DNA from: Actinomycetota bacterium
GTDB taxonomy: Bacteria > Actinomycetota > Thermoleophilia > Gaiellales > Gaiellaceae
Reading direction: 5' to 3'
Assembly: GCA_020029625.1 (NCBI GenBank)
Contig: JAIBJP010000074.1
Coordinates: 1 to 9,063, forward strand
Length of the DNA stretch: 9,063 nt
Part shown: positions 1 to 5,711 of the stretch, piece after piece
How positions within the stretch are numbered: the stretch's first letter is position 1
Layout of the letters: every line of letters begins with the position of its first letter
Position numbers and translations under genes: made by a program
The notes under the pieces: generated by a model
Told to the model about the DNA's origin: nothing
Databases searched by the model: none
The model's input: the letters and a program-made list of their open reading frames with translations, nothing else

Positions 1-75
1 CGCGTCGGCGAGACGCCGCTGGGAGCGAAAGTCGCGGCTGAGCGCTTCCACTTTCACTGCAGGCTCGACGGGCAT
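1..75 (-). CDS. Partial gene start, possibly ABC-transporter ATP-binding protein
   Basis: Only the first 25 codons are inside the window; the gene runs off the left edge. The peptide begins MPVEPAVKVEALSRDF and continues with a basic stretch. The VKVEALSRDF segment resembles the first beta strand of ABC ATPases (compare the common form 'I.VE.LSK.F'), which would place it before the Walker A loop. No Walker motif is visible, so the function is an inference from the first strand only. The start is supported by a TACAAT -10-like box exactly six bases upstream, which would give a leaderless mRNA, and by a weak GAAAG just before the ATG. It is divergent from the DUF4015 gene across a 90-bp gap. 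Confidence 0.45.
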   Translation of the reverse strand, partial: MPVEPAVKVEALSRDFRSQRRLADA

Positions 76-81
76 GCTTTC

Positions 82-87
82 ATTGTA
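82..87 (-). promoter_or_regulatory. Likely -10 box of a leaderless promoter
   Basis: On the minus strand this reads TACAAT (5 of 6 matches to TATAAT). Six bases separate it from the ATG at 75, so transcription would begin at or next to the A of the start codon. No good -35 hexamer is seen 16-18 bases upstream. The spacing is the same as at two other genes in this window (1633 and 3586). Confidence 0.45.
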
Positions 88-109
88 ACGCAACGGAAAG
101 TGTTGCGCA

Positions 110-121
110 GCTCGCGCGAGC
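110..121. promoter_or_regulatory. 12-bp perfect palindrome in divergent intergenic gap
   Basis: GCTCGCGCGAGC is a perfect inverted repeat lying between two divergent genes, where an operator would be expected. In DNA this GC-rich, short palindromes also occur by chance, so this is only a candidate site. Confidence 0.2.
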
Positions 122-165
122 GCCTTGCGGGCGTCCTTGTGACCCTTTAGCGTGCCGGGGTTCTG

Positions 166-1356
166 ATGCTCCTCGAGCCTATCGACCCCAACGAACGATT
201 CAGATCCAGGCGTCGACAGGCCAGGAGGCGGCGCGCGATCCGCCGCATCGCCCTCCTCTCCGTGGTCGCGCTGACCGCGGCGGTACTCACCCTCGGCGCT
301 CGCTTCCTCACTGCGGGGGAAAAGAAGGAAGCTCATGCTCCGAAGAGCCCCCCGGCGACGACGCAGACAAGGGCCGAGCCGAAGCCGCAGCCCAGGGCTC
401 TCCCCGCCGAGATGCGCGGCATCCACGTGACCATGGCGCTGGCCTCGCTCGACGGCAAGATCGACGAGTACCTCGGTCTCACCCGTGAGGGCCTGAACAC
501 GATCGAGCTCGACATCAAGGACGAGAACGGTCAGGTCGGATTCCGGCGCCCGGTCGTGCCGCTGGCGCATGAGACCGGTGCGGCGACCAGCTACTACAAC
601 CCCTCCGAGGTGGCTCGCCGGGTGCACGCGCGTGGCGTGTACCTCGTCGGGCGCATCGTCGTCTTCGAAGACCCGATCCTGTCCGAGCGCAAGCCGCGTT
701 ACGCCATCCGGACGAAGGACGGCGGCGTGTGGCAGACGGCCGGCGGGCTCGGTTGGGTCAACCCGTACGACGAGCGCGTCTGGGAGTACGCGACCGACCT
801 GGGCGAGGCAGCCGCCAAGGCGGGGTTCGACGAGATCCAGTTCGACTACGTGCGCTTTCCGACGGACGGAGACCTCTCGAACGCCATCTTTGCCGGGGCT
901 GGTCACAAATCCAAGGCAAGGACGATCGCGGACTTCTTGAAGTACGCGTCGACCCGCTTGAAGCCTCTCGGAGTGCGTGTGTCGGCCGACGTCTTCGGGC
1001 TCTCCGCCACGCGCAACATGAGAATCGGCCAGCGCCCCGACCGAATCGCGCGCTATCTCGACGCGATCTATCCAATGGTCTATCCCTCCCACTTCGGGCC
1101 TGGCGAATACAACATCGACAATCCCAATGCGCAGCCCGGCCGCACCGTCGCGCTCGCGCTGAGGGACTTCGACGTCGCCCTCCGCGGCAGCGGGACCCGC
1201 CTCGTGCCCTGGCTCCAAGACTTCTCGTTGGGCCGCACGTACACTCTCGCCGACGTCCGCGACCAGATCCAGGCCGCCCGCGACGCCGGAGCCGAAGGTT
1301 TCCTCCTCTGGAACGCCGGGGGCGTCTACACTCGTGCCGCCCTCGCGGGTCCCTAG
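166..1356 (+). CDS. Membrane-anchored DUF4015-type putative glycoside hydrolase
   Basis: A 396-residue protein. It has a short basic cytoplasmic segment (about residues 12-27, rich in Arg), one membrane anchor or uncleaved signal (about 27-49), a Pro/Lys-rich linker (about 52-80) and an extracellular TIM-barrel-like domain (about 83-392). The domain start MRGIHVTMAL, the strand-like TIELDIKDENG at 112-122, the acidic FDEIQFDYVRFPTDG at 221-235, the YPMVYPSHF stretch at 302-310, and the final GFLLWNAGG at 378-386 are typical of the DUF4015 (PF13200) family of putative glycoside hydrolases. The acidic residues around 222-228 are the likely catalytic site, by analogy with related barrels. The substrate is unknown; an outward-facing enzyme on a tether suggests a wall or surface polysaccharide. 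No clear Shine-Dalgarno is seen before the ATG, but this start gives the basic N-terminus and membrane segment in the expected order. Confidence 0.88.
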   Translation: MLLEPIDPNERFRSRRRQARRRRAIRRIALLSVVALTAAVLTLGARFLTAGEKKEAHAPKSPPATTQTRAEPKPQPRALPAEMRGIHVTMALASLDGKIDEYLGLTREGLNTIELDIKDENGQVGFRRPVVPLAHETGAATSYYNPSEVARRVHARGVYLVGRIVVFEDPILSERKPRYAIRTKDGGVWQTAGGLGWVNPYDERVWEYATDLGEAAAKAGFDEIQFDYVRFPTDGDLSNAIFAGAGHKSKARTIADFLKYASTRLKPLGVRVSADVFGLSATRNMRIGQRPDRIARYLDAIYPMVYPSHFGPGEYNIDNPNAQPGRTVALALRDFDVALRGSGTRLVPWLQDFSLGRTYTLADVRDQIQAARDAGAEGFLLWNAGGVYTRAALAGP

Positions 1357-1403
1357 ACTTCGTGCCGCGTTCCACAGGAGATCCCACACGTCGCGCCAGG
1401 CGG

Positions 1404-1442
1404 TGTGGAAACTGTGGAAAACTGAACTATTCGCAAATTGCG
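1404..1442. repeat. Tandem 9-mer plus palindrome in AT-richer gap
   Basis: TGTGGAAAC and TGTGGAAAA stand head to tail at 1404-1412 and 1413-1421. The perfect inverted repeat CGCAAATTGCG lies at 1432-1442. Just after it is a TAGATT hexamer (1443-1448) that could be a -10 box. The composition is clearly lower in GC than the flanks. This could be a promoter with an operator serving the RNA or gene downstream. The 9-mers resemble DnaA boxes, but do not match the consensus fully. Confidence 0.25.
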
Positions 1443-1500
1443 TAGATTAAGTTGAACGGCCCCTTGCAACGGTTTCCCGCACGTCCTAAGGTGCCGATTG

Positions 1501-1611
1501 CGCCGAGCAGGGAGCGCGAGTAGGTTGAAGTTTCACCGGGCGGTTGTACCCGCAAGGGAAAAGCCGGCCGGGGAAGCGGACGAAAGCGCCACCCGCTCGG
1601 CGAATTTTTTT
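1501..1611 (+). ncRNA. Candidate structured RNA (leader or free ncRNA) ending in terminator
   Basis: Bases 1501-1512 pair with 1592-1602 to form an 11-bp helix with one bulged A (CGCCGAGC-a-GGG with CCCGCTCGGCG). It can be extended by GCGC at 1514-1517 pairing with 1586-1589 across a small internal loop. Two bases after the helix comes a run of seven T (1605-1611), as in intrinsic terminators. Inside are a short stem at 1523-1537 and CCC-GCAA-GGG with a GNRA tetraloop at 1549-1558. No known riboswitch class was recognised: conserved motifs of the c-di-AMP, c-di-GMP, cobalamin, TPP, FMN, fluoride, guanidine and ZTP classes were not seen. It is either a leader of the small membrane protein gene 22 bases downstream or a stand-alone RNA. 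The second reading is favoured if the -10 box at 1621 is real. Confidence 0.45.
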
Positions 1612-1620
1612 GGTCCTGGA

Positions 1621-1626
1621 TAGATT
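1621..1626 (+). promoter_or_regulatory. Likely -10 box of a leaderless promoter
   Basis: TAGATT sits exactly six bases before the GTG at 1633, which would make the mRNA leaderless. It lies 10 bases after the T-run of the upstream hairpin, so it would allow the small gene to be expressed independently of upstream transcripts. No convincing -35 box is seen. Confidence 0.4.
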
Positions 1627-1632
1627 GGTCGC

Positions 1633-1833
1633 GTGGCCTTCCCTCCGCGCCTTCCAGCCTTCAGCCCTGGTTTCACGTCTTTCGTATGGGGCTTCTGTCT
1701 CGGCGCGTACATCTGGCTCGGCCTGCTCGCCATCGGCGTCTCCGGCGGGACGGCGTTCTTGTTCGCGCTCGTCGCTGGGACGCTGATCTTCTTCTACGTG
1801 CGCCTTTTCGGGGCCGACCCGCTCCGCCGCTAG
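1633..1833 (+). CDS. Small two-helix membrane protein of unknown function
   Basis: A 66-residue hydrophobic protein. A short basic N-terminus with several prolines is followed by two predicted membrane helices (about residues 16-36 and 38-57), joined by a Gly/Ser turn (GVSGG), and a basic tail ending DPLRR. No family is recognised. The GTG start is preferred because it precedes the first helix and has a -10-like TAGATT six bases upstream; there is no good Shine-Dalgarno. It lies just after a candidate structured RNA with a terminator and is convergent with the next small gene, with only four bases between the stop codons. Confidence 0.65.
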   Translation: MAFPPRLPAFSPGFTSFVWGFCLGAYIWLGLLAIGVSGGTAFLFALVAGTLIFFYVRLFGADPLRR

Positions 1834-1837
1834 GCCA

Positions 1838-2044
1838 CTAGAAGCTGCACATTGACGCGGGCCGCGGCGCGGTGATCAGAGCGCGGCAGAGGAGGCTCGC
1901 AAACTCGCCCCCGAGCAGGGTGTCGAGTCGCGCGCGGGCGCTACGTCCTTCTGCTCCGAGCATGCGCTCGTAGGCGGCGCAATGTTCGAGAAGGCGCGGG
2001 GCTCCACGGTTGTCCCCGGGGCGGCTGTGGCCTGCGGCGGCCAT
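1838..2044 (-). CDS. Small hypothetical protein, likely helical
   Basis: A 68-residue ORF starting at an ATG preceded by AGGAGG (only two bases away, closer than usual). An in-frame TTG 21 bases further upstream is the alternative start. Most codons end in G or C, as expected of genes at this GC. The central part (about residues 18-58, RLLEHCAAYERML followed by ARLDTLLGGEFASLL) looks like two amphipathic helices. The N- and C-terminal ends look disordered. The function is unknown. It could be a chance ORF, but the Shine-Dalgarno, codon use and convergent packing with the neighbour favour a real gene. Confidence 0.45.
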   Translation of the reverse strand: MAAAGHSRPGDNRGAPRLLEHCAAYERMLGAEGRSARARLDTLLGGEFASLLCRALITAPRPASMCSF

Positions 2045-2101
2045 GCCCTCCTCATCGACTCCCAAGCCGCCGAAGTGGATCCCTGGCGCGAGTGACGAAC
2101 G

Positions 2102-2131
2102 AGAGAGGGGCGCCTGCGGGCGCCCCTCTCT
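2102..2131. terminator. 13-bp perfect hairpin, probable transcription terminator
   Basis: AGAGAGGGGCGCC at 2102-2114 pairs perfectly with 2119-2131 around a TGCG loop. It lies 20 bases beyond the stop of the minus-strand membrane protein gene and before the next minus-strand gene, the expected place for a terminator. There is no T-run on either strand, so it may be a hairpin-only terminator or an mRNA 3'-end stabiliser. Confidence 0.65.
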
Positions 2132-2151
2132 GACGATTGCTCGAGACTGAC

Positions 2152-2895
2152 CTAGGGCGTCTCGCGACGCCGGTTCGGATCGGGAGTCTCGACCCGGTCG
2201 CCGGAGCCGTCGGCTGCCGGGACCGTCTCACGGTCGCGGACGGTCGTGTGCTCGCCGACCGGCGTCGTGGTCGTGACGTCGCGGTCGTAGTCGTGTACGT
2301 CCTCGTCGGGGACGATCTCGCGCTCTCGGTCGATCACCTCGCGCCGGCGCGGGCCGGTCGTATCGAAGGAGAACGCGAACACGATCCCGAGACCCATCGC
2401 CAGAGCCGCCGGGAAGGTACCGAGGTCGTTGACCAGCCCCGTGACCCCGATGTCGCTCGACCAGCCGGCCAGGCGATCGTGCTGCCAGCCGCCTTCCGGC
2501 TGCGTGGCGAGCAAGACCCAGCCGACGACGATGGCCGCCGGAATGAATGCGAGGAGGAAGACCCCAGGGCTGACGATCGGGATCCCCCACTTCGTCCAGC
2601 CGCCGAAGAGCTGCGAGAGCCCCAGTGCGAGGCCGGCCGCGGCGATGAGTCCCATCGCGGCCCAGAACTCGCTCGTGCTGGTGAGATCGAAGAAGCTCGC
2701 CAGCCAGATCAGGAGCCCTGCCGCGGCGACGCCGAGCAGCGTGAAGATGGCGCGAACGAACGGCGGACCGCCCCAATCGCCCCGCCGGTCGGTGACCACG
2801 CGGTCGCGGGCGACCGGCTCGTCACTCGTCACGACGTCGTCGCCGTCGGGGTGAGTGACGACGTCGTCGCGTTCGTGTCTGCGGAAGATGCCCAC
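2152..2895 (-). CDS. Four-helix membrane protein with charged tails
   Basis: A 247-residue protein. It has an acidic and Arg-rich N-terminal tail (1-45, with the repeated element DDVVT at 10-14 and 19-23), four predicted membrane helices (about 48-68, 77-97, 111-131, 157-177), and a highly charged C-terminal tail (181-247) full of Arg, Asp, Glu and Thr. No catalytic motif or known family is recognised. With two crossings each way, both tails would lie on the same side, probably the cytoplasm. The start is a GTG with a strong Shine-Dalgarno, GAGGTGA at 2902-2908, six bases away. A 13-bp hairpin follows the stop, so the gene probably forms its own transcription unit or ends the one beginning at 3586. 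Confidence 0.75.
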   Translation of the reverse strand: MGIFRRHERDDVVTHPDGDDVVTSDEPVARDRVVTDRRGDWGGPPFVRAIFTLLGVAAAGLLIWLASFFDLTSTSEFWAAMGLIAAAGLALGLSQLFGGWTKWGIPIVSPGVFLLAFIPAAIVVGWVLLATQPEGGWQHDRLAGWSSDIGVTGLVNDLGTFPAALAMGLGIVFAFSFDTTGPRRREVIDREREIVPDEDVHDYDRDVTTTTPVGEHTTVRDRETVPAADGSGDRVETPDPNRRRETP

Positions 2896-2983
2896 TTTTC
2901 GTCACCTCGTTCGGTTGTGTGCACGTCCAGTTGGGATTTTCCCGTTCTGGGACAGCCTCTAACGCGGAAACGTCTTTTTTGAG

Positions 2984-3586
2984 CTAGGCGGCCAGACGGC
3001 GCCGCGAGGCGTCGAAACCGGCGGAATAGAGCTCCGCGCGGAAGGTCTCGAACGTGTGCTCGCAGTCGGCGACGAACAGGTGCTCGACGACGCCCACCTC
3101 GCGGTCGTTGTAGAACGGGAGATCCACGTGCGGCCGCGTGACGAGGTTGACGGACGTACGCGAGCAGGCGGGGCACTCTACGGCGAGACCGAGCTGGTCG
3201 TCCCCCGCGGAGAGAAGCCTGAAGGCGGATGGGAACACCGGTCTCGGGCGCTCCTCGGGATAGCAGAAGAAGCTCCAGGGCCAGTCCCCCGCCCGGATGC
3301 GGGTCGCGGCCAGGTCTAACAGCTCCTCGGCCGCGGCCTCGAACTGGGCGGTCATCAGGTTCAGGAACGGCGTCTCGGGACCGGCGAGCGGAGCCCAGTC
3401 GAGCTCGTCGTGAGTCACGAGTCCTTCGTGGTCATCTCCGCACGAGCACGCGAAGGTGACCTTGTACACGGCGGGATGGGTCGCTCCTGGAAGGCGCTCG
3501 AGGACGCGGAACTCGGACAGCGGCAGCTGCACCTCGCCCCGCCGGGGGCACGGGAACGTGTACCGCGCGGTCAGCCCGTCGTACAT
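2984..3586 (-). CDS. Cys-rich conserved hypothetical protein, possible zinc binding
   Basis: A 200-residue soluble protein with no signal peptide or membrane helix. Cysteines occur in pairs that could hold a metal: C47-S-C49 followed by H53, and C138-P-A-C141, with further Cys at 13, 108 and 175 (the last in DCEHTF). Strand-rich segments such as RYTFPC and YKVTFACSC surround them. No function can be assigned. The open frame extends 72 codons upstream, but the ATG at 3586 is preferred: the peptide upstream is Arg/Ala-rich low-quality sequence, it would overlap hairpins following apt, and a GATAAT box stands six bases before this ATG. It is probably transcribed separately from apt. Confidence 0.7.
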   Translation of the reverse strand: MYDGLTARYTFPCPRRGEVQLPLSEFRVLERLPGATHPAVYKVTFACSCGDDHEGLVTHDELDWAPLAGPETPFLNLMTAQFEAAAEELLDLAATRIRAGDWPWSFFCYPEERPRPVFPSAFRLLSAGDDQLGLAVECPACSRTSVNLVTRPHVDLPFYNDREVGVVEHLFVADCEHTFETFRAELYSAGFDASRRRLAA

Positions 3587-3592
3587 GTGTCG

Positions 3593-3619
3593 ATTATCTA
3601 TCGGCAGGGCGGACGGCAA
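3593..3619 (-). promoter_or_regulatory. Probable leaderless promoter (-35 TTGCCG, -10 GATAAT)
   Basis: On the minus strand GATAAT (3593-3598) matches TATAAT at five of six bases and ends six bases before the ATG at 3586. TTGCCG (3614-3619) lies 15 bases further upstream and matches four of six bases of TTGACA. Transcription would begin at the start codon, and no Shine-Dalgarno is present. Confidence 0.5.
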
Positions 3620-3693
3620 ACGAGATCCCGCGTCCCAGAGCCAGGAGAGTTTGGCGAAACATAGTCTGTGCCGTCGGAGGCGCGCTGCCCGCC

Positions 3694-3742
3694 CCGAGGC
3701 GGCGTCCTCGGTCGCCCCCGTATCTAGATTCGATACGAGGGC
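3694..3742 (-). terminator. Two tandem hairpins downstream of apt
   Basis: In minus-strand RNA, 3742-3732 pairs with 3724-3714 to form an 11-bp stem (one U-G pair) with a 7-base loop. In plus-strand RNA the U-G position becomes a C-A mismatch, which suggests that the minus strand carries the structure. A second hairpin follows at 3711-3694 (CCGAGG/CCTCGG, 6-base loop). They begin 67 bases after the apt stop codon. No U-run follows, so termination is plausible but not certain. Confidence 0.4.
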
Positions 3743-3808
3743 TCCCTGCGTCCTTGCCTCGGAACGACCAGCGCGTCCCGACGACGAGCGACGTTCCGCC
3801 AAGCCCTC

Positions 3809-4351
3809 CTAGTACTTGAGCAGCGAGAAGACGTCGTAGCCCTCGAGGCGCTCGCGTCCGTTCAGGAACTCGAGCTCGATCACGAAGGCTAGACCGACGA
3901 CCTCGCCACCGAGCTGCTCGACGAGATCCACCTTCGCTCTCGCCGTTCCGCCCGTCGCGAGCAGGTCGTCGTGGATGAGCACTCGCTTCCCTGGCGTGAT
4001 CGCGTCGGCGTGGAGCTCCAGCGCGTCGAAGCCGTATTCGAGCGCGTACTTGACGCTCACGGTCCTCCAGGGGAGCTTGCCGGGCTTGCGGGCCGCGATG
4101 AAGCCACAGTGGAGGCGGTAGGCGAGCGCCGCCCCGAGGATGAACCCCCTGGCCTCGGCCCCGAGAATCAGATCCGGCTTGCGCGGCTCGGCGAACTCCG
4201 CGAGCCTCTCCACCGTCTCGTGCAGCCCGTCGGGATCGGCGAGCAGCGGCATGATGTCCTTGAAGACGATGCCGCGCTTCGGGAAGTCCGGGATGTCCCG
4301 GATCTTGGAGGCCAGGTCGAGTGGTTCGTTCGATGGCATTAGCGGGTGCAT
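3809..4351 (-). CDS. apt: Adenine phosphoribosyltransferase
   Basis: Cytoplasmic purine-salvage enzyme that makes AMP and pyrophosphate from adenine and PRPP. The 180-residue product is of normal family length. Recognisable parts are IRDIPDFPKRGIVFKDI near residues 17-33 (N-terminal Apt signature), GAEARGFILG at 64-73, the RKPGKLP hood loop at 88-94, and the PRPP-binding motif VLIHDDLLATGGTA at 124-137. The first ATG has no Shine-Dalgarno; the ATG four codons later (4339) is an equally good start. It follows ftsR on the same strand after a 136-bp gap, so it may have its own promoter. A weak TAGCAT -10-like box lies in that gap. Confidence 0.95.
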   Translation of the reverse strand: MHPLMPSNEPLDLASKIRDIPDFPKRGIVFKDIMPLLADPDGLHETVERLAEFAEPRKPDLILGAEARGFILGAALAYRLHCGFIAARKPGKLPWRTVSVKYALEYGFDALELHADAITPGKRVLIHDDLLATGGTARAKVDLVEQLGGEVVGLAFVIELEFLNGRERLEGYDVFSLLKY

Positions 4352-4392
4352 GGCGCGCGAAAAGCGAGCCGGGGTAGGACGCAGAAAGCGTG

Positions 4393-4405
4393 CATGCTAT
4401 GCATG
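4393..4405. promoter_or_regulatory. Small inverted repeat between ftsR and apt
   Basis: CATGC-TAT-GCATG is a perfect 5-bp inverted repeat within an ATGCAT-rich patch, upstream of apt. It could be an operator or part of the apt promoter. Otherwise the 136 bases between the two genes hold only imperfect GC-rich stems just after the ftsR stop (CGCCC with GGGCG), which may act as a weak terminator. Confidence 0.2.
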
Positions 4406-4487
4406 TGCGCGCCCGAGGACGCTGCCCGGCGACGCTTTGCAGCCGCTTAGGCGCCCACATGATGCCGTCGGGCGAGCCACTTGGAGC

Positions 4488-5201
4488 CTAGCGGGGGACG
4501 AGCGAGCGCAGCGCGCGCCAGAAGAGGAGCTGCGAGAGCTCCTGCGAGAGCGACGCGAGCGCCTCGAGATCCTCGAGTCCACCCTGCCTTCGCTCTGGGT
4601 TCCGCGAGCGCAGAGCGGGAGCGACGATCTGCTCGAGCAGCCCGGCCTCGCGATCCGCGCCTGCTCGAAAACTCCTGAGATTGCGCGCCTCGATGCCGAA
4701 ACGGGCGAGGCGGAGGCAAGCGGCGACGACGTCGATGTCCCGTTCGGGATAGAAACGTGTCCCGTCCTCGACGCGAGGCTGGAGGAGCCCGAAATCCTCG
4801 AGCTCCAGGGCGAACTCGCGGCTCGCGCTCGAACGCGCGCAGAGTGTCTCGAAGTCGATCTCCTCGTCGTCCGCACGGAGCCCGCCTCTGGCGGGACGCT
4901 TGCGGTCGGAAGAGCGAAGTGGCGAGGCCAGCTCCTGCCGGATGACGCGCAACGGAAGGAACTCGTCGCGCTGCAGGCGCAGGATCATCTCCAGCCGGTC
5001 GACGTCGTCATCGGTGAACAGGCGGTACCCGCCCTGCGTCCGCCGGGGGGTCATCAGGCCTTGATCCTCGAGGTAGCGGATCTTGGAGATGGAGATGTCG
5101 GGGAATTCGGCCTGGAGCCGCCGGCAGACCGCCCCGATCGTCAGCGGCCGCGAGTCGCTCTCCCTTTCCTCGCGCTCGACATCCGAGGTGACCGTCGCCA
5201 T
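4488..5201 (-). CDS. ftsR: MerR-family regulator of the FtsR/Rv1828 type
   Basis: A 237-residue DNA-binding protein. Residues 19-90 form a MerR winged helix: LTIGAVCRRLQ, then KIRYLEDQGLMTPRRTQGGYR and the FTDDDVDRLEMI helix. A second, MerR-like segment (about 116-195, with DFETLCARS, EDFGLLQPRVEDGTRFY and DIDVVAACLRL) repeats the architecture, as in mycobacterial Rv1828. In Corynebacterium glutamicum FtsR controls ftsZ and lies next to odhI; here it follows an FHA gene by four bases, the same arrangement, which strongly supports the assignment. The start ATG directly abuts GGGAG overlapping the upstream stop, so it is probably translationally coupled to the FHA gene. The basic Ser/Arg-rich link at about 93-110 joins the two halves. 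The ligand, if any, is unknown. Confidence 0.88.
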   Translation of the reverse strand: MATVTSDVEREERESDSRPLTIGAVCRRLQAEFPDISISKIRYLEDQGLMTPRRTQGGYRLFTDDDVDRLEMILRLQRDEFLPLRVIRQELASPLRSSDRKRPARGGLRADDEEIDFETLCARSSASREFALELEDFGLLQPRVEDGTRFYPERDIDVVAACLRLARFGIEARNLRSFRAGADREAGLLEQIVAPALRSRNPERRQGGLEDLEALASLSQELSQLLFWRALRSLVPR

Positions 5202-5205
5202 CTCC

Positions 5206-5673
5206 CTACCCCGTGAGGAAGGTCAGCCTGTATTTGCCGATTTGCACTTCGTCCCCGTCCTCGAGCTTGGCGCTCTCGACCCGCCGGCGGTTGACGTAGG
5301 TGCCGTTCAGGCTCTCCTCGTCGTCGACGTAATAGCCGTCATCGCGCTTCACGAGCACCGCGTGGCGACGTGAGACGGTGACGTCGTCCAAGAAGACCTC
5401 GTTCTCAGGCCCTCGCCCGACGCCCACGCGGTCACCTTCGAGCCCGAACGTCTCCCCCGCCCTGCCGCCACCGGCGCGTACCACGAGCGCGGGACCCTCG
5501 ATGCGAAGGTCGGCCAGCGAGAGCGAGTCGTCCTCGGAGACCTCCTCGGGCGTGAAGGTCATCGTCGTGTGCGCGCCCGGCTCATCGTGGATCAGCAGCG
5601 CGCCGCATTTGGAGCAGTAGTTGGCCGCTTCCGGATTCTGGAAACCGCACTCGGGACAGTGGACGTAACTCAT
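5206..5673 (-). CDS. garA: Zinc-ribbon plus FHA-domain protein, GarA/OdhI type
   Basis: A 155-residue cytoplasmic signalling protein. Residues 6-23 form a zinc ribbon (C6-x2-C9, C20-x2-C23). A linker includes HTTMTF at 35-40, which resembles the ETTSVF phosphorylation motif of GarA/OdhI. The FHA domain (about 62-153) has the phospho-Thr-binding residues GR at 86-87, SRRH at 101-104 and NGT at 123-125. In actinobacteria, GarA and OdhI inhibit 2-oxoglutarate dehydrogenase until phosphorylated by Ser/Thr kinases at that motif. The gene order FHA-then-ftsR matches C. glutamicum and mycobacteria. Classical GarA lacks a zinc ribbon, so the exact role may differ. The ATG has no Shine-Dalgarno and stands after a duplicated copy of its own start (see repeat). 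Confidence 0.85.
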   Translation of the reverse strand: MSYVHCPECGFQNPEAANYCSKCGALLIHDEPGAHTTMTFTPEEVSEDDSLSLADLRIEGPALVVRAGGGRAGETFGLEGDRVGVGRGPENEVFLDDVTVSRRHAVLVKRDDGYYVDDEESLNGTYVNRRRVESAKLEDGDEVQIGKYRLTFLTG

Positions 5674-5688
5674 GCCGTCGGGGGGTGG

Positions 5689-5711
5689 ATGAGGGGGGTG
5701 TCCCCCCTCAT
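5689..5711 (-). promoter_or_regulatory. Perfect 10-bp hairpin with G6/C6 stem before FHA start
   Basis: ATGAGGGGGG pairs with CCCCCCTCAT around a 3-base loop. A second C6 run lies eight bases downstream in the RNA (5680-5685) and could compete for the G6 strand. The hairpin lies between the decoy start and the real FHA start. It could terminate or pause transcription, or block ribosomes. No U-run follows. Confidence 0.6.

Noticed and set aside
1404..1421. Possible DnaA boxes of a replication origin
   Set aside because: The 9-mers differ from TGTGGATAA at one and two positions, there are only two, and no dnaA, dnaN or other origin genes are nearby.
2975..2980. T6 run on the plus strand beyond the stop of the Cys-rich gene
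   Set aside because: It would serve plus-strand transcription, where there is no gene upstream, and it has no convincing hairpin before it.
2137..2982. 281-codon plus-strand frame
   Set aside because: It is the shadow of the membrane protein gene on the other strand, with a product of low-complexity charged repeats and no ribosome-binding site.
3714..3742. Possible tRNA arm (5-bp inner stem with 7-base loop)
   Set aside because: The loop does not fit the T-loop or anticodon-loop consensus on either strand, and no acceptor or D arm can be found.
3587..3802. 72-codon upstream extension of the Cys-rich protein
   Set aside because: The added peptide is Arg/Ala/Ser-rich, crosses hairpins, and ignores the GATAAT box six bases before the internal ATG.
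4140..5216. 358-codon plus-strand frame
   Set aside because: It covers apt and ftsR in antisense; both of those genes have clear family signatures.
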